From Actinacidiphila epipremni (GTDB lineage: Bacteria > Actinomycetota > Actinomycetes > Streptomycetales > Streptomycetaceae), in the NCBI RefSeq assembly GCF_012034175.1, contig NZ_JAATEJ010000005.1:124001-188000 (forward strand): 64,000 bases of DNA, written 5' to 3'. The notes under the pieces were generated by a model. That model worked only from the letters and a program-made list of their open reading frames with translations, searched no databases and was not told the DNA's origin. The translations under genes were made by a program, and so were the position numbers. Below, piece after piece: positions 15,302 to 24,123 of this stretch; position 1 is the stretch's first letter; every line of letters begins with the position of its first letter.

Positions 15302-18300
15302 GTGTCCGCGCTGCTGCCCGAGCTGGTCCTGGAGTCGATCGGCCGCCACCCCGGCTCCCCCGCCGTCCTCGCCGCGGGCGAGGTCGTGACCTACCGCGAG
15401 CTGGGCGCCCGGGCCGGGCATGTCGCGGCGGCGCTGCGGGCCCGCGGCGCCGGCCCGGAGTCGGCGGTCGGCGTCCTGGTCTCGCCCGGCCCCGACCTGG
15501 TGGCCGCGCTGCTGGGCGCCTGGCTCGCGGGCGCCTGCTACGTGCCGGTCGACCCGCTGGCGCCGCGCGAGCGGCAGGCCGGGGTCCTCCGACTGGCCGG
15601 CGCCGCGGCGCTGCTGACCGACCGTGCGGACGGGCTGCCCGAAGCGCCGGTCCCGGTGGTGCGGGTCAAGGCGCCGGGCTCCGCACCTCTCCCGCCGCCG
15701 CGGACCCCGCCCCAGCGGGCGGCCTACATGGTGTTCACGTCCGGCTCCACGGGCACCCCCAAGGGCGTCGTCGTCGAGCACGCGGGCATCGCCAACCGGG
15801 TGCTGTGGGGCGTCCGGGCGCTGGGCCTGACCCCGGCGGACCGGGTCCTGCAGAAGACGCCGCTCACCTTCGACGCCGCGGCGTGGGAGGTGCTGGCGCC
15901 GCTCGTCGTCGGCGCGCCCGTGGTCTTCGGCCGGCCCGGCGCGGGGCGGGACGCGACCGAGCTGGTCGCCTCGCTGCGGGAGACCGGCGCGACGGTCCTC
16001 CAGGTCGTGCCGTCCATGCTGCGGCTGCTGGCGGTCGAGCCGGGCCTGGAGGACTGCACGGCGCTGCGCACGCTGTGCTGCGCGGGCGAGCCGCTGCCCG
16101 CCGAGCTGTGCCATGCCGTACGCGCCCGCGTGGACGTGGAGATCTGGAACACCTACGGGCCCACCGAGTGCGCGATCGACGTCACCGCCGCCCGTTTTGA
16201 CCCCGCCCAGCGCACCGGGCAGGTGCCGATCGGCCGCCCCGTCGACGGCATGCGGGTCCGGCTGCTGCCCCCGGGTGCCATGCCCGGCACACCGCCGGCC
16301 GGCGGCCGGGACCACGACCCCGACGCACTGTTCGAGCTGTACGCGGCCGGTCCCGGGGTGGCCCGCGGCTACCACGGCGACCCGGCGCAGACCGCCGAGC
16401 GCTTCCTGCCCGACCCCGCGGGCCCGCCCGGCGCCCGGATGTACCGCACCGGCGACCTGGTGCGGCAGTCCGCGGACGGCACGCTGTCCTTCGCCGGCCG
16501 GGCGGACGCCCAGCTGAAGATCAACGGCGTGCGGATCGAGCCCGGCGAGGTCGAGGCCGCCCTGGAGCGGCACCCCGCGGTCGTCGCCGCGGCGGCGGCG
16601 CCGGTGGACGACCCGGCGGGTGTGCGCCGGCTCGGCGTGTGGCTCGTCACCCGCGACGGCGGCGAACCGCCCGGCCTGCTGGACTTCCTGCGCGGCAGCC
16701 TGCCGGCCGCGCTGGTGCCGTCGGTCGTGACGACCGTCGCGGCGCTGCCGGTGACCGGCAGCGGCAAGACCGACCGCTCGCGGCTGCCGGCACCGGACTG
16801 GACGCGCCCCGCCGGGCAGGGCGAGACGGCGGGCGTACCGGTGACCAAGGAGCAGGAGCTGGTGCTCGCCGCCTGGGAGGAGGTGCTGGGCGTGACCGGC
16901 GTCGCGCTGGACGACGACTTCTTCCGGCTCGGCGGGCACTCCCTGCTCATGACCCGCCTCGCGGCGGTCCTGGCCGAGACCGCCGGCGCGGAGGTCGACT
17001 TCCGGGACCTGCTCTTCGCGGCGACCCCGCGCGGGCAGGCCCGGCTGCTGGTAGAGGCCGCCCGGGTGCGGCCGATCGACGTGCTGCCGGAGGAGGCCCG
17101 GGTCCCGCTCTCGCCGGCGCAGGAGCGCTTCTGGCTCCAGGACCGGCAGGACCCCGGCAGCCCCGAGTACCTGCTGCCGGTGCTGTGCCGGCTGCCCGCC
17201 GACATCCCCGAGGCGGCGGTCCGCCGGGCGGTGGACCGGCTCGCCGCCCGGCACGAGCCGCTGCGGACGCGGTACGCGATGGACGGCGACGGGCTGCACG
17301 CCGTCGTGCTGCCCGCGCCCGGCCCGCACGGCTTCGTCCCGGACTTCGCGGCCGTGGACACGACACCGGAGCGGGTGGCCGGGCACGTACGGGAAGCCCT
17401 CGCGCGGGGCTTCGACCTGGCCGCCGCTCCCCCGGTGCGCCATCTGCTGGTCCGCGACGGCGGGCCCGAGCAGCTGCTGGTGGTGGTGAGCCATCACATC
17501 GCGTCGGACGGCTGGTCCTCCCGGGTGCTGGAACGCGACCTGCGGGCGCTGGTCGCGGCCGAGGCCGGCGGCGGACCGGCCGCGCTGCCCGAACTGCCGC
17601 TGCGCCACCGGGACGCCGTCGCCTGGCAGCGCGACCGGCTCACCGGCGCGGTCGCCGCGCGGCAGCTCGGCTACTGGCGCACGGCGCTGGAGGGCGTGCC
17701 GCCGCTGGTGCTGCCCGGCGCGCCGGCGCGGCCCCGGCACCGGGCGATCGAGGGCACCGGAGTGGAGGTCGCGGTGCCGGCCGGGGACGCGGCGGCGCTG
17801 CTGGCGGTGGGCCGGGCGGCCGGAGTGCCCGCACACGGGGTGTTCCTGACGCTGTGGACGGTGCTGCTGGCCCGGGCCGCCGGGCAGTGGGACTTCGCGG
17901 TCGGCACCCCGCACGCCGGCCGCGACCGGCCCGAACTGCACGATCTGGTGGGCCTGTTCATCAACGTGGTGGCGGTGCGCGCCGGTCTCGCGCCGGAGCT
18001 GTCCTTCCGTGCCGCCGTCGAGCGGGTCGGGCAGGTGTGCCGGGCGGCGTTCGCGCACAGCGCGGTGCCGTTCGAGCAGGTCGCCGAGGAGGTGGAGCCG
18101 GTCCGCGACCGGTCCCGTACCCCGGTGTTCCAGACGCTGTTCACGCTGAGCGGCGACGGGCTCGTCGGCCAGCGGGTCCTCCCGGAGGACCTGCGGCTGC
18201 TGGCCGAGGCGTGGCGGGTGGCCCGTACCGATGTGGCGCTCACGCTGTGGCCGGGCGACAACGGGGGCTACGGCGGCGCGCTGGAATACGCGGTGGGCGT

Positions 18301-18721
18301 GCTGCCGGACGCCGCCGCCGCGGAACTGGCTGCGGACTTCGCGGTGTTGGCGGCGCTCTTCGCCGCGGACCCGGAGGCGGCGGTCGGCGCGCAGCCGCAC
18401 CACCCGCCGGCCGCGGGCGAGGAGGATGCCCCGCAGGAGGAGGGGGACGGGCCGGCGGCGGGGTCGCTGGTGGCGGAGACCGTCCTGGGGTTCGTCCGCG
18501 CGGTGCTGGAGCAGGACGACGTGGGCCTTGCGGACGACGTCCTGCGGCGCGGCGGCAACTCCCTCGCGGTGGCGCGGCTGCTGTGGAACGTCCAGAACGC
18601 CTTCGGGGTCGAGGTGTCGATGCGGGTGTTCTTCGACCGCCCCACCGCGGCGGCGCTGGCCGGCGAGGTCGAACGGCTGCTGCGCGCCGACCTGGACGCC
18701 CCGGCCGCCTCCGCCGGCTGA
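15302..18721 (+). CDS. NRPS, A-PCP-C-PCP
   Basis: 1139 residues. A domain ~1-500 (FTSGSTGTPKG at ~144, SGKTDRS at ~486), PCP (FRLGGHSLL, Ser ~547), C domain ~600-1020 (SHHIASDGWSS, ~731), second PCP (LRRGGNSLAV, Ser ~1086). The code read by eye is D-A-W-Q-C-G-T-I-D-K, nearest the Gln code DAWQFGLIDK. Gln is isosteric with beta-ureidoalanine, which the SbnA/SbnB/OTC-like genes could make, so both are candidates. The second PCP has no A domain in this protein and needs loading in trans, for example by the A-MbtH protein or the amino acid:carrier ligase. The start has a GGAGG site 7 bases upstream. Confidence 0.9.
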   Translation: MSALLPELVLESIGRHPGSPAVLAAGEVVTYRELGARAGHVAAALRARGAGPESAVGVLVSPGPDLVAALLGAWLAGACYVPVDPLAPRERQAGVLRLAGAAALLTDRADGLPEAPVPVVRVKAPGSAPLPPPRTPPQRAAYMVFTSGSTGTPKGVVVEHAGIANRVLWGVRALGLTPADRVLQKTPLTFDAAAWEVLAPLVVGAPVVFGRPGAGRDATELVASLRETGATVLQVVPSMLRLLAVEPGLEDCTALRTLCCAGEPLPAELCHAVRARVDVEIWNTYGPTECAIDVTAARFDPAQRTGQVPIGRPVDGMRVRLLPPGAMPGTPPAGGRDHDPDALFELYAAGPGVARGYHGDPAQTAERFLPDPAGPPGARMYRTGDLVRQSADGTLSFAGRADAQLKINGVRIEPGEVEAALERHPAVVAAAAAPVDDPAGVRRLGVWLVTRDGGEPPGLLDFLRGSLPAALVPSVVTTVAALPVTGSGKTDRSRLPAPDWTRPAGQGETAGVPVTKEQELVLAAWEEVLGVTGVALDDDFFRLGGHSLLMTRLAAVLAETAGAEVDFRDLLFAATPRGQARLLVEAARVRPIDVLPEEARVPLSPAQERFWLQDRQDPGSPEYLLPVLCRLPADIPEAAVRRAVDRLAARHEPLRTRYAMDGDGLHAVVLPAPGPHGFVPDFAAVDTTPERVAGHVREALARGFDLAAAPPVRHLLVRDGGPEQLLVVVSHHIASDGWSSRVLERDLRALVAAEAGGGPAALPELPLRHRDAVAWQRDRLTGAVAARQLGYWRTALEGVPPLVLPGAPARPRHRAIEGTGVEVAVPAGDAAALLAVGRAAGVPAHGVFLTLWTVLLARAAGQWDFAVGTPHAGRDRPELHDLVGLFINVVAVRAGLAPELSFRAAVERVGQVCRAAFAHSAVPFEQVAEEVEPVRDRSRTPVFQTLFTLSGDGLVGQRVLPEDLRLLAEAWRVARTDVALTLWPGDNGGYGGALEYAVGVLPDAAAAELAADFAVLAALFAADPEAAVGAQPHHPPAAGEEDAPQEEGDGPAAGSLVAETVLGFVRAVLEQDDVGLADDVLRRGGNSLAVARLLWNVQNAFGVEVSMRVFFDRPTAAALAGEVERLLRADLDAPAASAG

Positions 18722-18757
18722 CCCTCCCCCCCACCTCCTGCAGGAAGGCGACTGACG

Positions 18758-21700
18758 ATGACCCCGCAGAAGGCGGACGCCCGGCTGGAGGACCTGGTCC
18801 GCCGGCGCCTGCGCACGGCCGCCCGCCCGGTCCTGCCCCGGACCGGCGGCGACCGGCCCTGCGCCCTGTCCGCGGGGCAGCAGCAGATGTGGGTGCTGCA
18901 CCGGATGGACCCGGGCAGCCCGGCGTATCTGATGTCGTGGCCGGTACGGATCGCGGGCCCGCTCGACCGCGCGGCGCTGCGCGGGGCCTGGACGGACCTG
19001 GCCGGCCGGCACGAGGTGCTGCGGACCCGGTACGCGGCGGCGGACGGCGGGCGCGACCACGCCGTGCAGCTGGTGGACGCGGTCGCCGCGCCGGGCTGGC
19101 AGGAGGTCGACCTGACGCATCTGCCGGCGGGGCGGCGCGAGGAGCGGGCGCGGCAGGTGGCCGGGTGGGTGCGCCGCCGGCCGTTCGACCTGACCGCCGA
19201 GCAGCCGCTGCGGGTGACGCTCGTCCGGCTGGCCGCGGAGCTGCACCTGATGGTGGTGACCGTCCACCACATCGCGTGCGACGGGCCCGGCCTGATCGGG
19301 CGCGAACTGGGCGAGCTGTACGCGGCCCGGGTCGCCGGCCGCCCGCCCGGGCTGCCCGGGGTGCCGATGCACTACGCGGACTTCGCGGCGTGGGAGCGGG
19401 CGGGCCTCGCGGACGGCCGGCTCGCGCCGCACCTGGCGTACTGGCGTGCCGAGCTGGACGGCGTGACCGAGCTGCCGCTCCCCCTGGACCGGCCGCGTCC
19501 CGCCAGGCCCGACAGCCGCGGCGGCGCCGTCACCGTGGAGGTGCCGGCGGCGGTGTCGCAGGCGGTACGGGCGCTGGCCGCCGAGCACCGCACGTCCCCC
19601 TTCGCGGTGCTGCTGACCGCCTTCCACGCGGCCCTGGCCCGGATCACCGGCTCGGGAGACGTCACGGTGGGCGTGCCGGTGGCGCTGCGCAGCGCGCCGG
19701 AGCTGGCCGGCATGGTCGGCTACCTGGTCAACACCGTGGTGGTGCGGGCCCGGCCGGGCGGCGGGGTGCCCTTCGGCGCGCTGCTGGACGAGGTGCGCGG
19801 CGCGCTGCTGGGGGCGCTGGACCACCAGGCCGCCCCGTTCGCCTGGGTCGTGGACGAGCTGCGGCCGGTGCGGACGCCGGGCGTCAACCCGCTGTTCCAG
19901 GCGGCGTTCGACATGGACGAGCCGGCGGACCCGGGGCTCTTCGCCCTGCCGGGCCTGGTGGTGGAGCAGTTGGGGCTCGGGCAGGAGACGCCCGCGAAGT
20001 TCGATGTGAACCTGCACGCGGACGTCCTGCCGGACGGCCGGTACGCGGCCCGCCTGGACTACGCGGCGGCGGTCCTCGACGAGGCCACGGCGGCCCGGTG
20101 GGCGCGGCTGTGGCTCGCGGTCCTGGAGGCGGGAGTCCGCGCCCCGGGGGCGGCGGCGTCACCGGCGGCAGGGCCGGCGGCCGGCGAGGCTCCCCAGGCC
20201 CGCGCGGATGCCGCCGGCCGGGCGGGCGACGCCGCGGAGGGAACGGCCCCGCTGCCGGTCAGCGCCGCGCCGGACGGGCCGCCGGGGCCGGCGCGGGCCG
20301 GCTCCGCGCCGGCGGATCGCGCCGCCCGCGCTGATGCCGCCGGCCCGGCGGACGCCGTCGGCGCGGTGGGATCCGCCGCCCGGGTGGCCGGGCTCGTCGC
20401 GGAGGCGTGGGCCGAGGTGCTCGGGGTCGCGGATCCGGCGCCGGACGACAACTTCTTCGACCTGGGCGGGGATTCGCTGCGCGCGGTCGCGCTCGCGGGG
20501 CGGCTGCGCAGCCGCGGGCTGGATGTCGCCGCCGGGGACCTGTTCGCGTACCAGTCGGTGGCGGAGCTGGCTCAAATCGTTGCCGGCCGGGCGGCGGTGG
20601 AGCGGGTGCCGGACCCGGTGCGGCCGTTCGCGCTGCTCGGCCCGGAGGACCGGGCGGCGCTGCCGGCGGACGTCGTGGACGCGTACCCGCTGGCCGCCGT
20701 GCAGCTGGGCATGCTGGTCGAGCTGCGCGCGAACCCGGGCCGGACGACGTACCAGGACAGCACCTCCTTCCTGATCCGCGACAGCGCCCCGCCGGACGCC
20801 GCGCTGCTGCAGCGTGCCGTGCAGGCGGTCGTGGACCGGCACGAGGTGCTGCGTACGTCCTTCGACCTGGCGGGCTATTCCGTGCCGCTGCAACTGGTGC
20901 ACCGGGCCGCCCCGATCACGGTGGGCGTGACGACCGTGGCCGCGGGCGAGCCGGCGGACTGGCTGCCGGTGCTCAGGGAGTTCGGGGCCGCCGAGCGGCG
21001 CGAGCCGATGGACGTCACGCGGGCGCCGCTCGTGCGGGTGCACGCGCACGCCCGCCAGGACCGCCCCAGCTGGTGGCTCACCATCACCGAGTGCCACCCC
21101 ATCCTGGAGGGGTGGAGCTTCCACACCATGCTCATGGAGATCCTGACCGGCTACCGCGCCCTGCGCGCGGGCCGGCCGCCCGAGCCGCCGGAGGCGGTGC
21201 CGTTCCGCTACGCCGACTACATCGCGGCCGAGGCGCGCTCCCGCGAGGACGCCGCGGACCGGGCGTACTGGCGGCAGGCGGTGCAGGGCCGTACGGAGCC
21301 GGCGCTGCCGGTCGCCTGGCAGGACCCGCCGCAGGTGCCGCGGCGCCGGGACCAGTACCTGGTGGACCTGCGGGACGTGGACGCCGACCTGCGCCGGCTG
21401 GCCGAGGAGACCCGTACGTCGCCCAAGGCGGTGCTGCTGGCCGCGCACCTGACGGTGATGCGGCTGCTGGGCGGCGGCGCCGCGGACTTCTTCACCGGGC
21501 TGGTGTGCGACGCGCGGCCGGAGGCGGTGGGCGCGGACCGGGTCCTCGGGATGTACCTCAACACGCTGCCCTTCCCGGCGCCGTCCGGGGCGCGCACCTG
21601 GGGCGGGCTGGTGCGCGCGGTCCACGAGCGGCTCACCGGGCTGTGGCCGCACCGCCGCTACCCGATGCCGCTGATCCAGCAGGAGTTCGGCGGCGGCGAC

Positions 21701-22738
21701 CGGCTGCTGGACGTGTTCTTCAACTACCTGGACTTCCACCAGGTGGACGACGACCTCGTGCGCGGCGACGCCACGTACAACGACAACGTCAACGAGTTCG
21801 GCCTGCACGTCTTCACCGTGCCGGGCGCGCTGCGGATCAACGCCGACAACCACACGGTCTCGCCCGCCGCGGCGCCGGTGCTGCTGGAGCTGTACCGGCT
21901 GGTGGCCGAGGAGATGGCGCTCGGGCCCGGTGGGGCGGTGGACGACGTACGGCTGCGGCTGGGCGGCGGCCGTACGGCGGACGGCGGGGCCGCCGCCCTG
22001 GTGCTGGGCGCGGACCGGCTGCCGGTGCCGCGCGGGGTGCCCGGCGACCTGTGGATCGGCGCGGGGGACGCCCCGCACCGCTCGGGGCTTGCCGCCCGCA
22101 CCGGGCTGGACGGCGCCCTGGAGGTGCTGGGCCCGGCGGACCTCGACGCGGCGACCGCGGCGCTGTGGCCGGAGGGCTCGGCGGCGGTGCTGCTGCGGGT
22201 CCAGGAGCTGCTCAACGGTGATCCCGCGGTCCTCGACAGCCGGGTCCTGGTCCGCCCGGGCGAGGACGGCACGGCGTGCGTGACGGCGTATCTGCGGCTC
22301 GCGGAGGGCGGGGCGGCGGATGTGGACGCCCTGGGCCGGATGCTCGCCGCCCGGCGGCTGCCGCGGCGTTTCGTGCCCCGGCTGTGGGCCGTCGCCGACG
22401 GGTGGCCGCTGCGGCCGGACGGCACGCTCGCGGTCGAGGAGCTGCCGGAGCCCGCCGCGCCGGCCGCGGACCCGGCCGGGCAGGACAGGAGCCCGTGGGA
22501 CGAGGTGTTCGACGCGCTGCTGCGCGAGACGCTGGGCCTGGAGCCGGAGGGCGACGCGGTCGCGGCGGACCGCCCGCTCGCGGACGCCGGCCTGGACTCC
22601 TTCCGGATGGTCGGCATGCTGGTGGCGATCGAGCAGGCGTACGGCGTGGCCGTGCCGGACGACATCCCGTTCCTGGAGATGTTCCGCACCCCGCGGACGC
22701 TGTGGGAGGCGGTGCTCAGGTTCCGGCTGGGCGGCTGA
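18758..22738 (+). CDS. NRPS, C-PCP-C-(A remnant)-PCP
   Basis: 1326 residues without a working A domain. The first C domain has HHIACDG (~170). The PCP has FDLGGDSLRA (Ser ~573). The second C domain reads ECHPILEGWS at the active site (~777), where HHxxxDG is usual: the second His is kept, the first is Cys and Asp is Glu. Residues ~1145-1232 resemble only the C-terminal subdomain of an A domain, ending RPDGTLAVEEL where NGK is expected, so its lysine is lost. A final carrier (ADAGLDSFRM, Ser ~1279) closes the protein. Both carriers must be charged in trans. Preceded by AGGAAGG; last gene of the rightward NRPS operon. Confidence 0.9.
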   Translation: MTPQKADARLEDLVRRRLRTAARPVLPRTGGDRPCALSAGQQQMWVLHRMDPGSPAYLMSWPVRIAGPLDRAALRGAWTDLAGRHEVLRTRYAAADGGRDHAVQLVDAVAAPGWQEVDLTHLPAGRREERARQVAGWVRRRPFDLTAEQPLRVTLVRLAAELHLMVVTVHHIACDGPGLIGRELGELYAARVAGRPPGLPGVPMHYADFAAWERAGLADGRLAPHLAYWRAELDGVTELPLPLDRPRPARPDSRGGAVTVEVPAAVSQAVRALAAEHRTSPFAVLLTAFHAALARITGSGDVTVGVPVALRSAPELAGMVGYLVNTVVVRARPGGGVPFGALLDEVRGALLGALDHQAAPFAWVVDELRPVRTPGVNPLFQAAFDMDEPADPGLFALPGLVVEQLGLGQETPAKFDVNLHADVLPDGRYAARLDYAAAVLDEATAARWARLWLAVLEAGVRAPGAAASPAAGPAAGEAPQARADAAGRAGDAAEGTAPLPVSAAPDGPPGPARAGSAPADRAARADAAGPADAVGAVGSAARVAGLVAEAWAEVLGVADPAPDDNFFDLGGDSLRAVALAGRLRSRGLDVAAGDLFAYQSVAELAQIVAGRAAVERVPDPVRPFALLGPEDRAALPADVVDAYPLAAVQLGMLVELRANPGRTTYQDSTSFLIRDSAPPDAALLQRAVQAVVDRHEVLRTSFDLAGYSVPLQLVHRAAPITVGVTTVAAGEPADWLPVLREFGAAERREPMDVTRAPLVRVHAHARQDRPSWWLTITECHPILEGWSFHTMLMEILTGYRALRAGRPPEPPEAVPFRYADYIAAEARSREDAADRAYWRQAVQGRTEPALPVAWQDPPQVPRRRDQYLVDLRDVDADLRRLAEETRTSPKAVLLAAHLTVMRLLGGGAADFFTGLVCDARPEAVGADRVLGMYLNTLPFPAPSGARTWGGLVRAVHERLTGLWPHRRYPMPLIQQEFGGGDRLLDVFFNYLDFHQVDDDLVRGDATYNDNVNEFGLHVFTVPGALRINADNHTVSPAAAPVLLELYRLVAEEMALGPGGAVDDVRLRLGGGRTADGGAAALVLGADRLPVPRGVPGDLWIGAGDAPHRSGLAARTGLDGALEVLGPADLDAATAALWPEGSAAVLLRVQELLNGDPAVLDSRVLVRPGEDGTACVTAYLRLAEGGAADVDALGRMLAARRLPRRFVPRLWAVADGWPLRPDGTLAVEELPEPAAPAADPAGQDRSPWDEVFDALLRETLGLEPEGDAVAADRPLADAGLDSFRMVGMLVAIEQAYGVAVPDDIPFLEMFRTPRTLWEAVLRFRLGG

Positions 22739-22742
22739 GCGG

Positions 22743-23834
22743 TCAGTACGCCGGGGCGGCCGGCGCGGGCGCGGCGGCGGAGAGCCGTTCGCGGACCGAG
22801 GCGAGCGCGGGCAGCGTGGCGAGGACGTCGTCCTCGGGCACCCCGAAGTCGATGAGGCAGGCGGCCTCGTCCGCGCCCGCCTCCTCCAGCGCCCGCACCG
22901 CGGCGACCCCGTCGTCGACCGTGCCGAAGACGCCGACCCCGTCGAAGTAGCGGTCGAAGGCCCGGTCCAGCAGGAAGTCCTCGTCCTGCGCGGACAGTTC
23001 GAGCGGCGCCCCGCCGGCGCCGGCCGGGCTGCCGGCGGAGCGCAGGACCAGGTCGAGGGAGCTGCGCAGGTACTCCCGCAGCGGCGCGCGCACCAGCGAC
23101 CGTACGGCGTCGCGGGACGGCCCGATCAGCGTGTGCACCATGACGGCCACATGGCCGCGGGCGGCCTCGCCGTGGCAGGCGGCCAGCTCCGCGCGGTAGG
23201 CGGCGATGCCGCGGGCGAGCGCCGCGTGGTCCTGGCTCAGCATGTGGGTGAGCAGGCCCGCGCCGAGCCGGCCGGCCAGCCGGAAGGTGTCCGGGGAGCC
23301 GGCGGCCGTGATCCACAGCGGCAGTTCGGCCTGCACCGGCCGCGGGAAGACCCGCACCTCGTGCGGCTCGCCGTCCGGGCCGGCGAGGGCGACGGCCCCG
23401 CCGCGCCACAGCGCCCGTACCGTCTCCACCGCCTCGGCCATGACCTGCTTGCGGTCCCGGTAGGCGTCGGGCCGCAGTGTGAAGTCGACCGGGTGCCAGC
23501 CGGAGGCGAAGGACACCCCGGCGCGCCCGTGGGAGAGGTTGTCCACCACGGACCACTCCTCGGCGAGCCGCACGGCGTGGTGCAGCGGCGCGACGACGCT
23601 TCCGGCGCGGATCGCGATCCGCCGGGTCGTCACGGCCAGCGCGGCGCCCACCACGGCGGGGTTGGGGTACTGGCCGCCGAAGGCGTGGAAGTGGCGCTCG
23701 GGGGTCCACACGGCGGCGAAGCCGTTGCGGTCGGCGAAGGCGGCGCTGTCCAGGAGCAGCCGGTACGGGTCGCCCGCGGGGCCCGCGGCCGGCGCGGCGG
23801 GGCTGCTGGCGAAGAAGAACAGGCTCATGTCCAT
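22743..23834 (-). CDS. Luciferase-like FMN-dependent monooxygenase (MupA/Atu3640 type)
   Basis: 363 residues from the ATG at 23834, preceded by GGAAGG. The N-terminal strand (MSLFFFAS), WTPERHFHAFGGQYPNPAVVGAAL and LSHGRAGVSFASGWHPVDF are hallmarks of the luciferase-like family often found in NRPS/PKS clusters. It would use reduced FMN and O2 to hydroxylate or N-oxidise a substrate, probably carrier-bound. In butirosin biosynthesis an FMN monooxygenase (BtrO) acts on the acyl-ACP built by BtrI, BtrJ and BtrK, and those three have counterparts in this operon. Homology to BtrO itself is not established here. It lies tail to tail with the last NRPS gene, 4 bp apart. Confidence 0.85.
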   Translation of the reverse strand: MDMSLFFFASSPAAPAAGPAGDPYRLLLDSAAFADRNGFAAVWTPERHFHAFGGQYPNPAVVGAALAVTTRRIAIRAGSVVAPLHHAVRLAEEWSVVDNLSHGRAGVSFASGWHPVDFTLRPDAYRDRKQVMAEAVETVRALWRGGAVALAGPDGEPHEVRVFPRPVQAELPLWITAAGSPDTFRLAGRLGAGLLTHMLSQDHAALARGIAAYRAELAACHGEAARGHVAVMVHTLIGPSRDAVRSLVRAPLREYLRSSLDLVLRSAGSPAGAGGAPLELSAQDEDFLLDRAFDRYFDGVGVFGTVDDGVAAVRALEEAGADEAACLIDFGVPEDDVLATLPALASVRERLSAAAPAPAAPAY

Positions 23835-23902
23835 GGCGGGCCTTCCGGGGACGCGGGCGGACGACGGAAGCACGGGCGGAGCGCGAAGGGGCCGTGGCGC
23901 GT

Positions 23903-23923
23903 GTGCGGCCGGGCGGGCCGCAC
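23903..23923. terminator. GC stem-loop in the gap before the luciferase-like gene
   Basis: GTGCGGCC and GGCCGCAC form a perfect 8-bp stem around a 5-base loop, in the 289-bp gap between the acyl-CoA dehydrogenase and the luciferase-like gene. No T-run follows. It could be an attenuator, a partial terminator or an mRNA processing site. I see no gene in the rest of the gap. Confidence 0.35.
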
Positions 23924-24123
23924 GGGCGGAGGGACGGCGGGCGCGGGTCCGGCGGGCCTCCCGCCCGGCGCCTTCGCCGCGGCTCCCTCGGCGCGGCGCC
24001 GCCCGGCGGGGACCTGCGCGCTCTGTCCGGCGCGCGGGCCCTCGGGCCCGGCGGGTTCCGCCGGCGTGCGGACCCTCCGCGGCCCGCTCGGCCGCCCGGC
24101 GGCCGGCGGGTCCGCCCCGGGCC

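Noticed and set aside
12677-20017. Very long antisense reading frame (about 2446 codons) opposite the NRPS genes
   Set aside because: Its translation is Arg/Gly/Pro/His-rich without domains, and it lies opposite three NRPS genes with clear motifs. Long empty antisense frames are expected in high-GC DNA.
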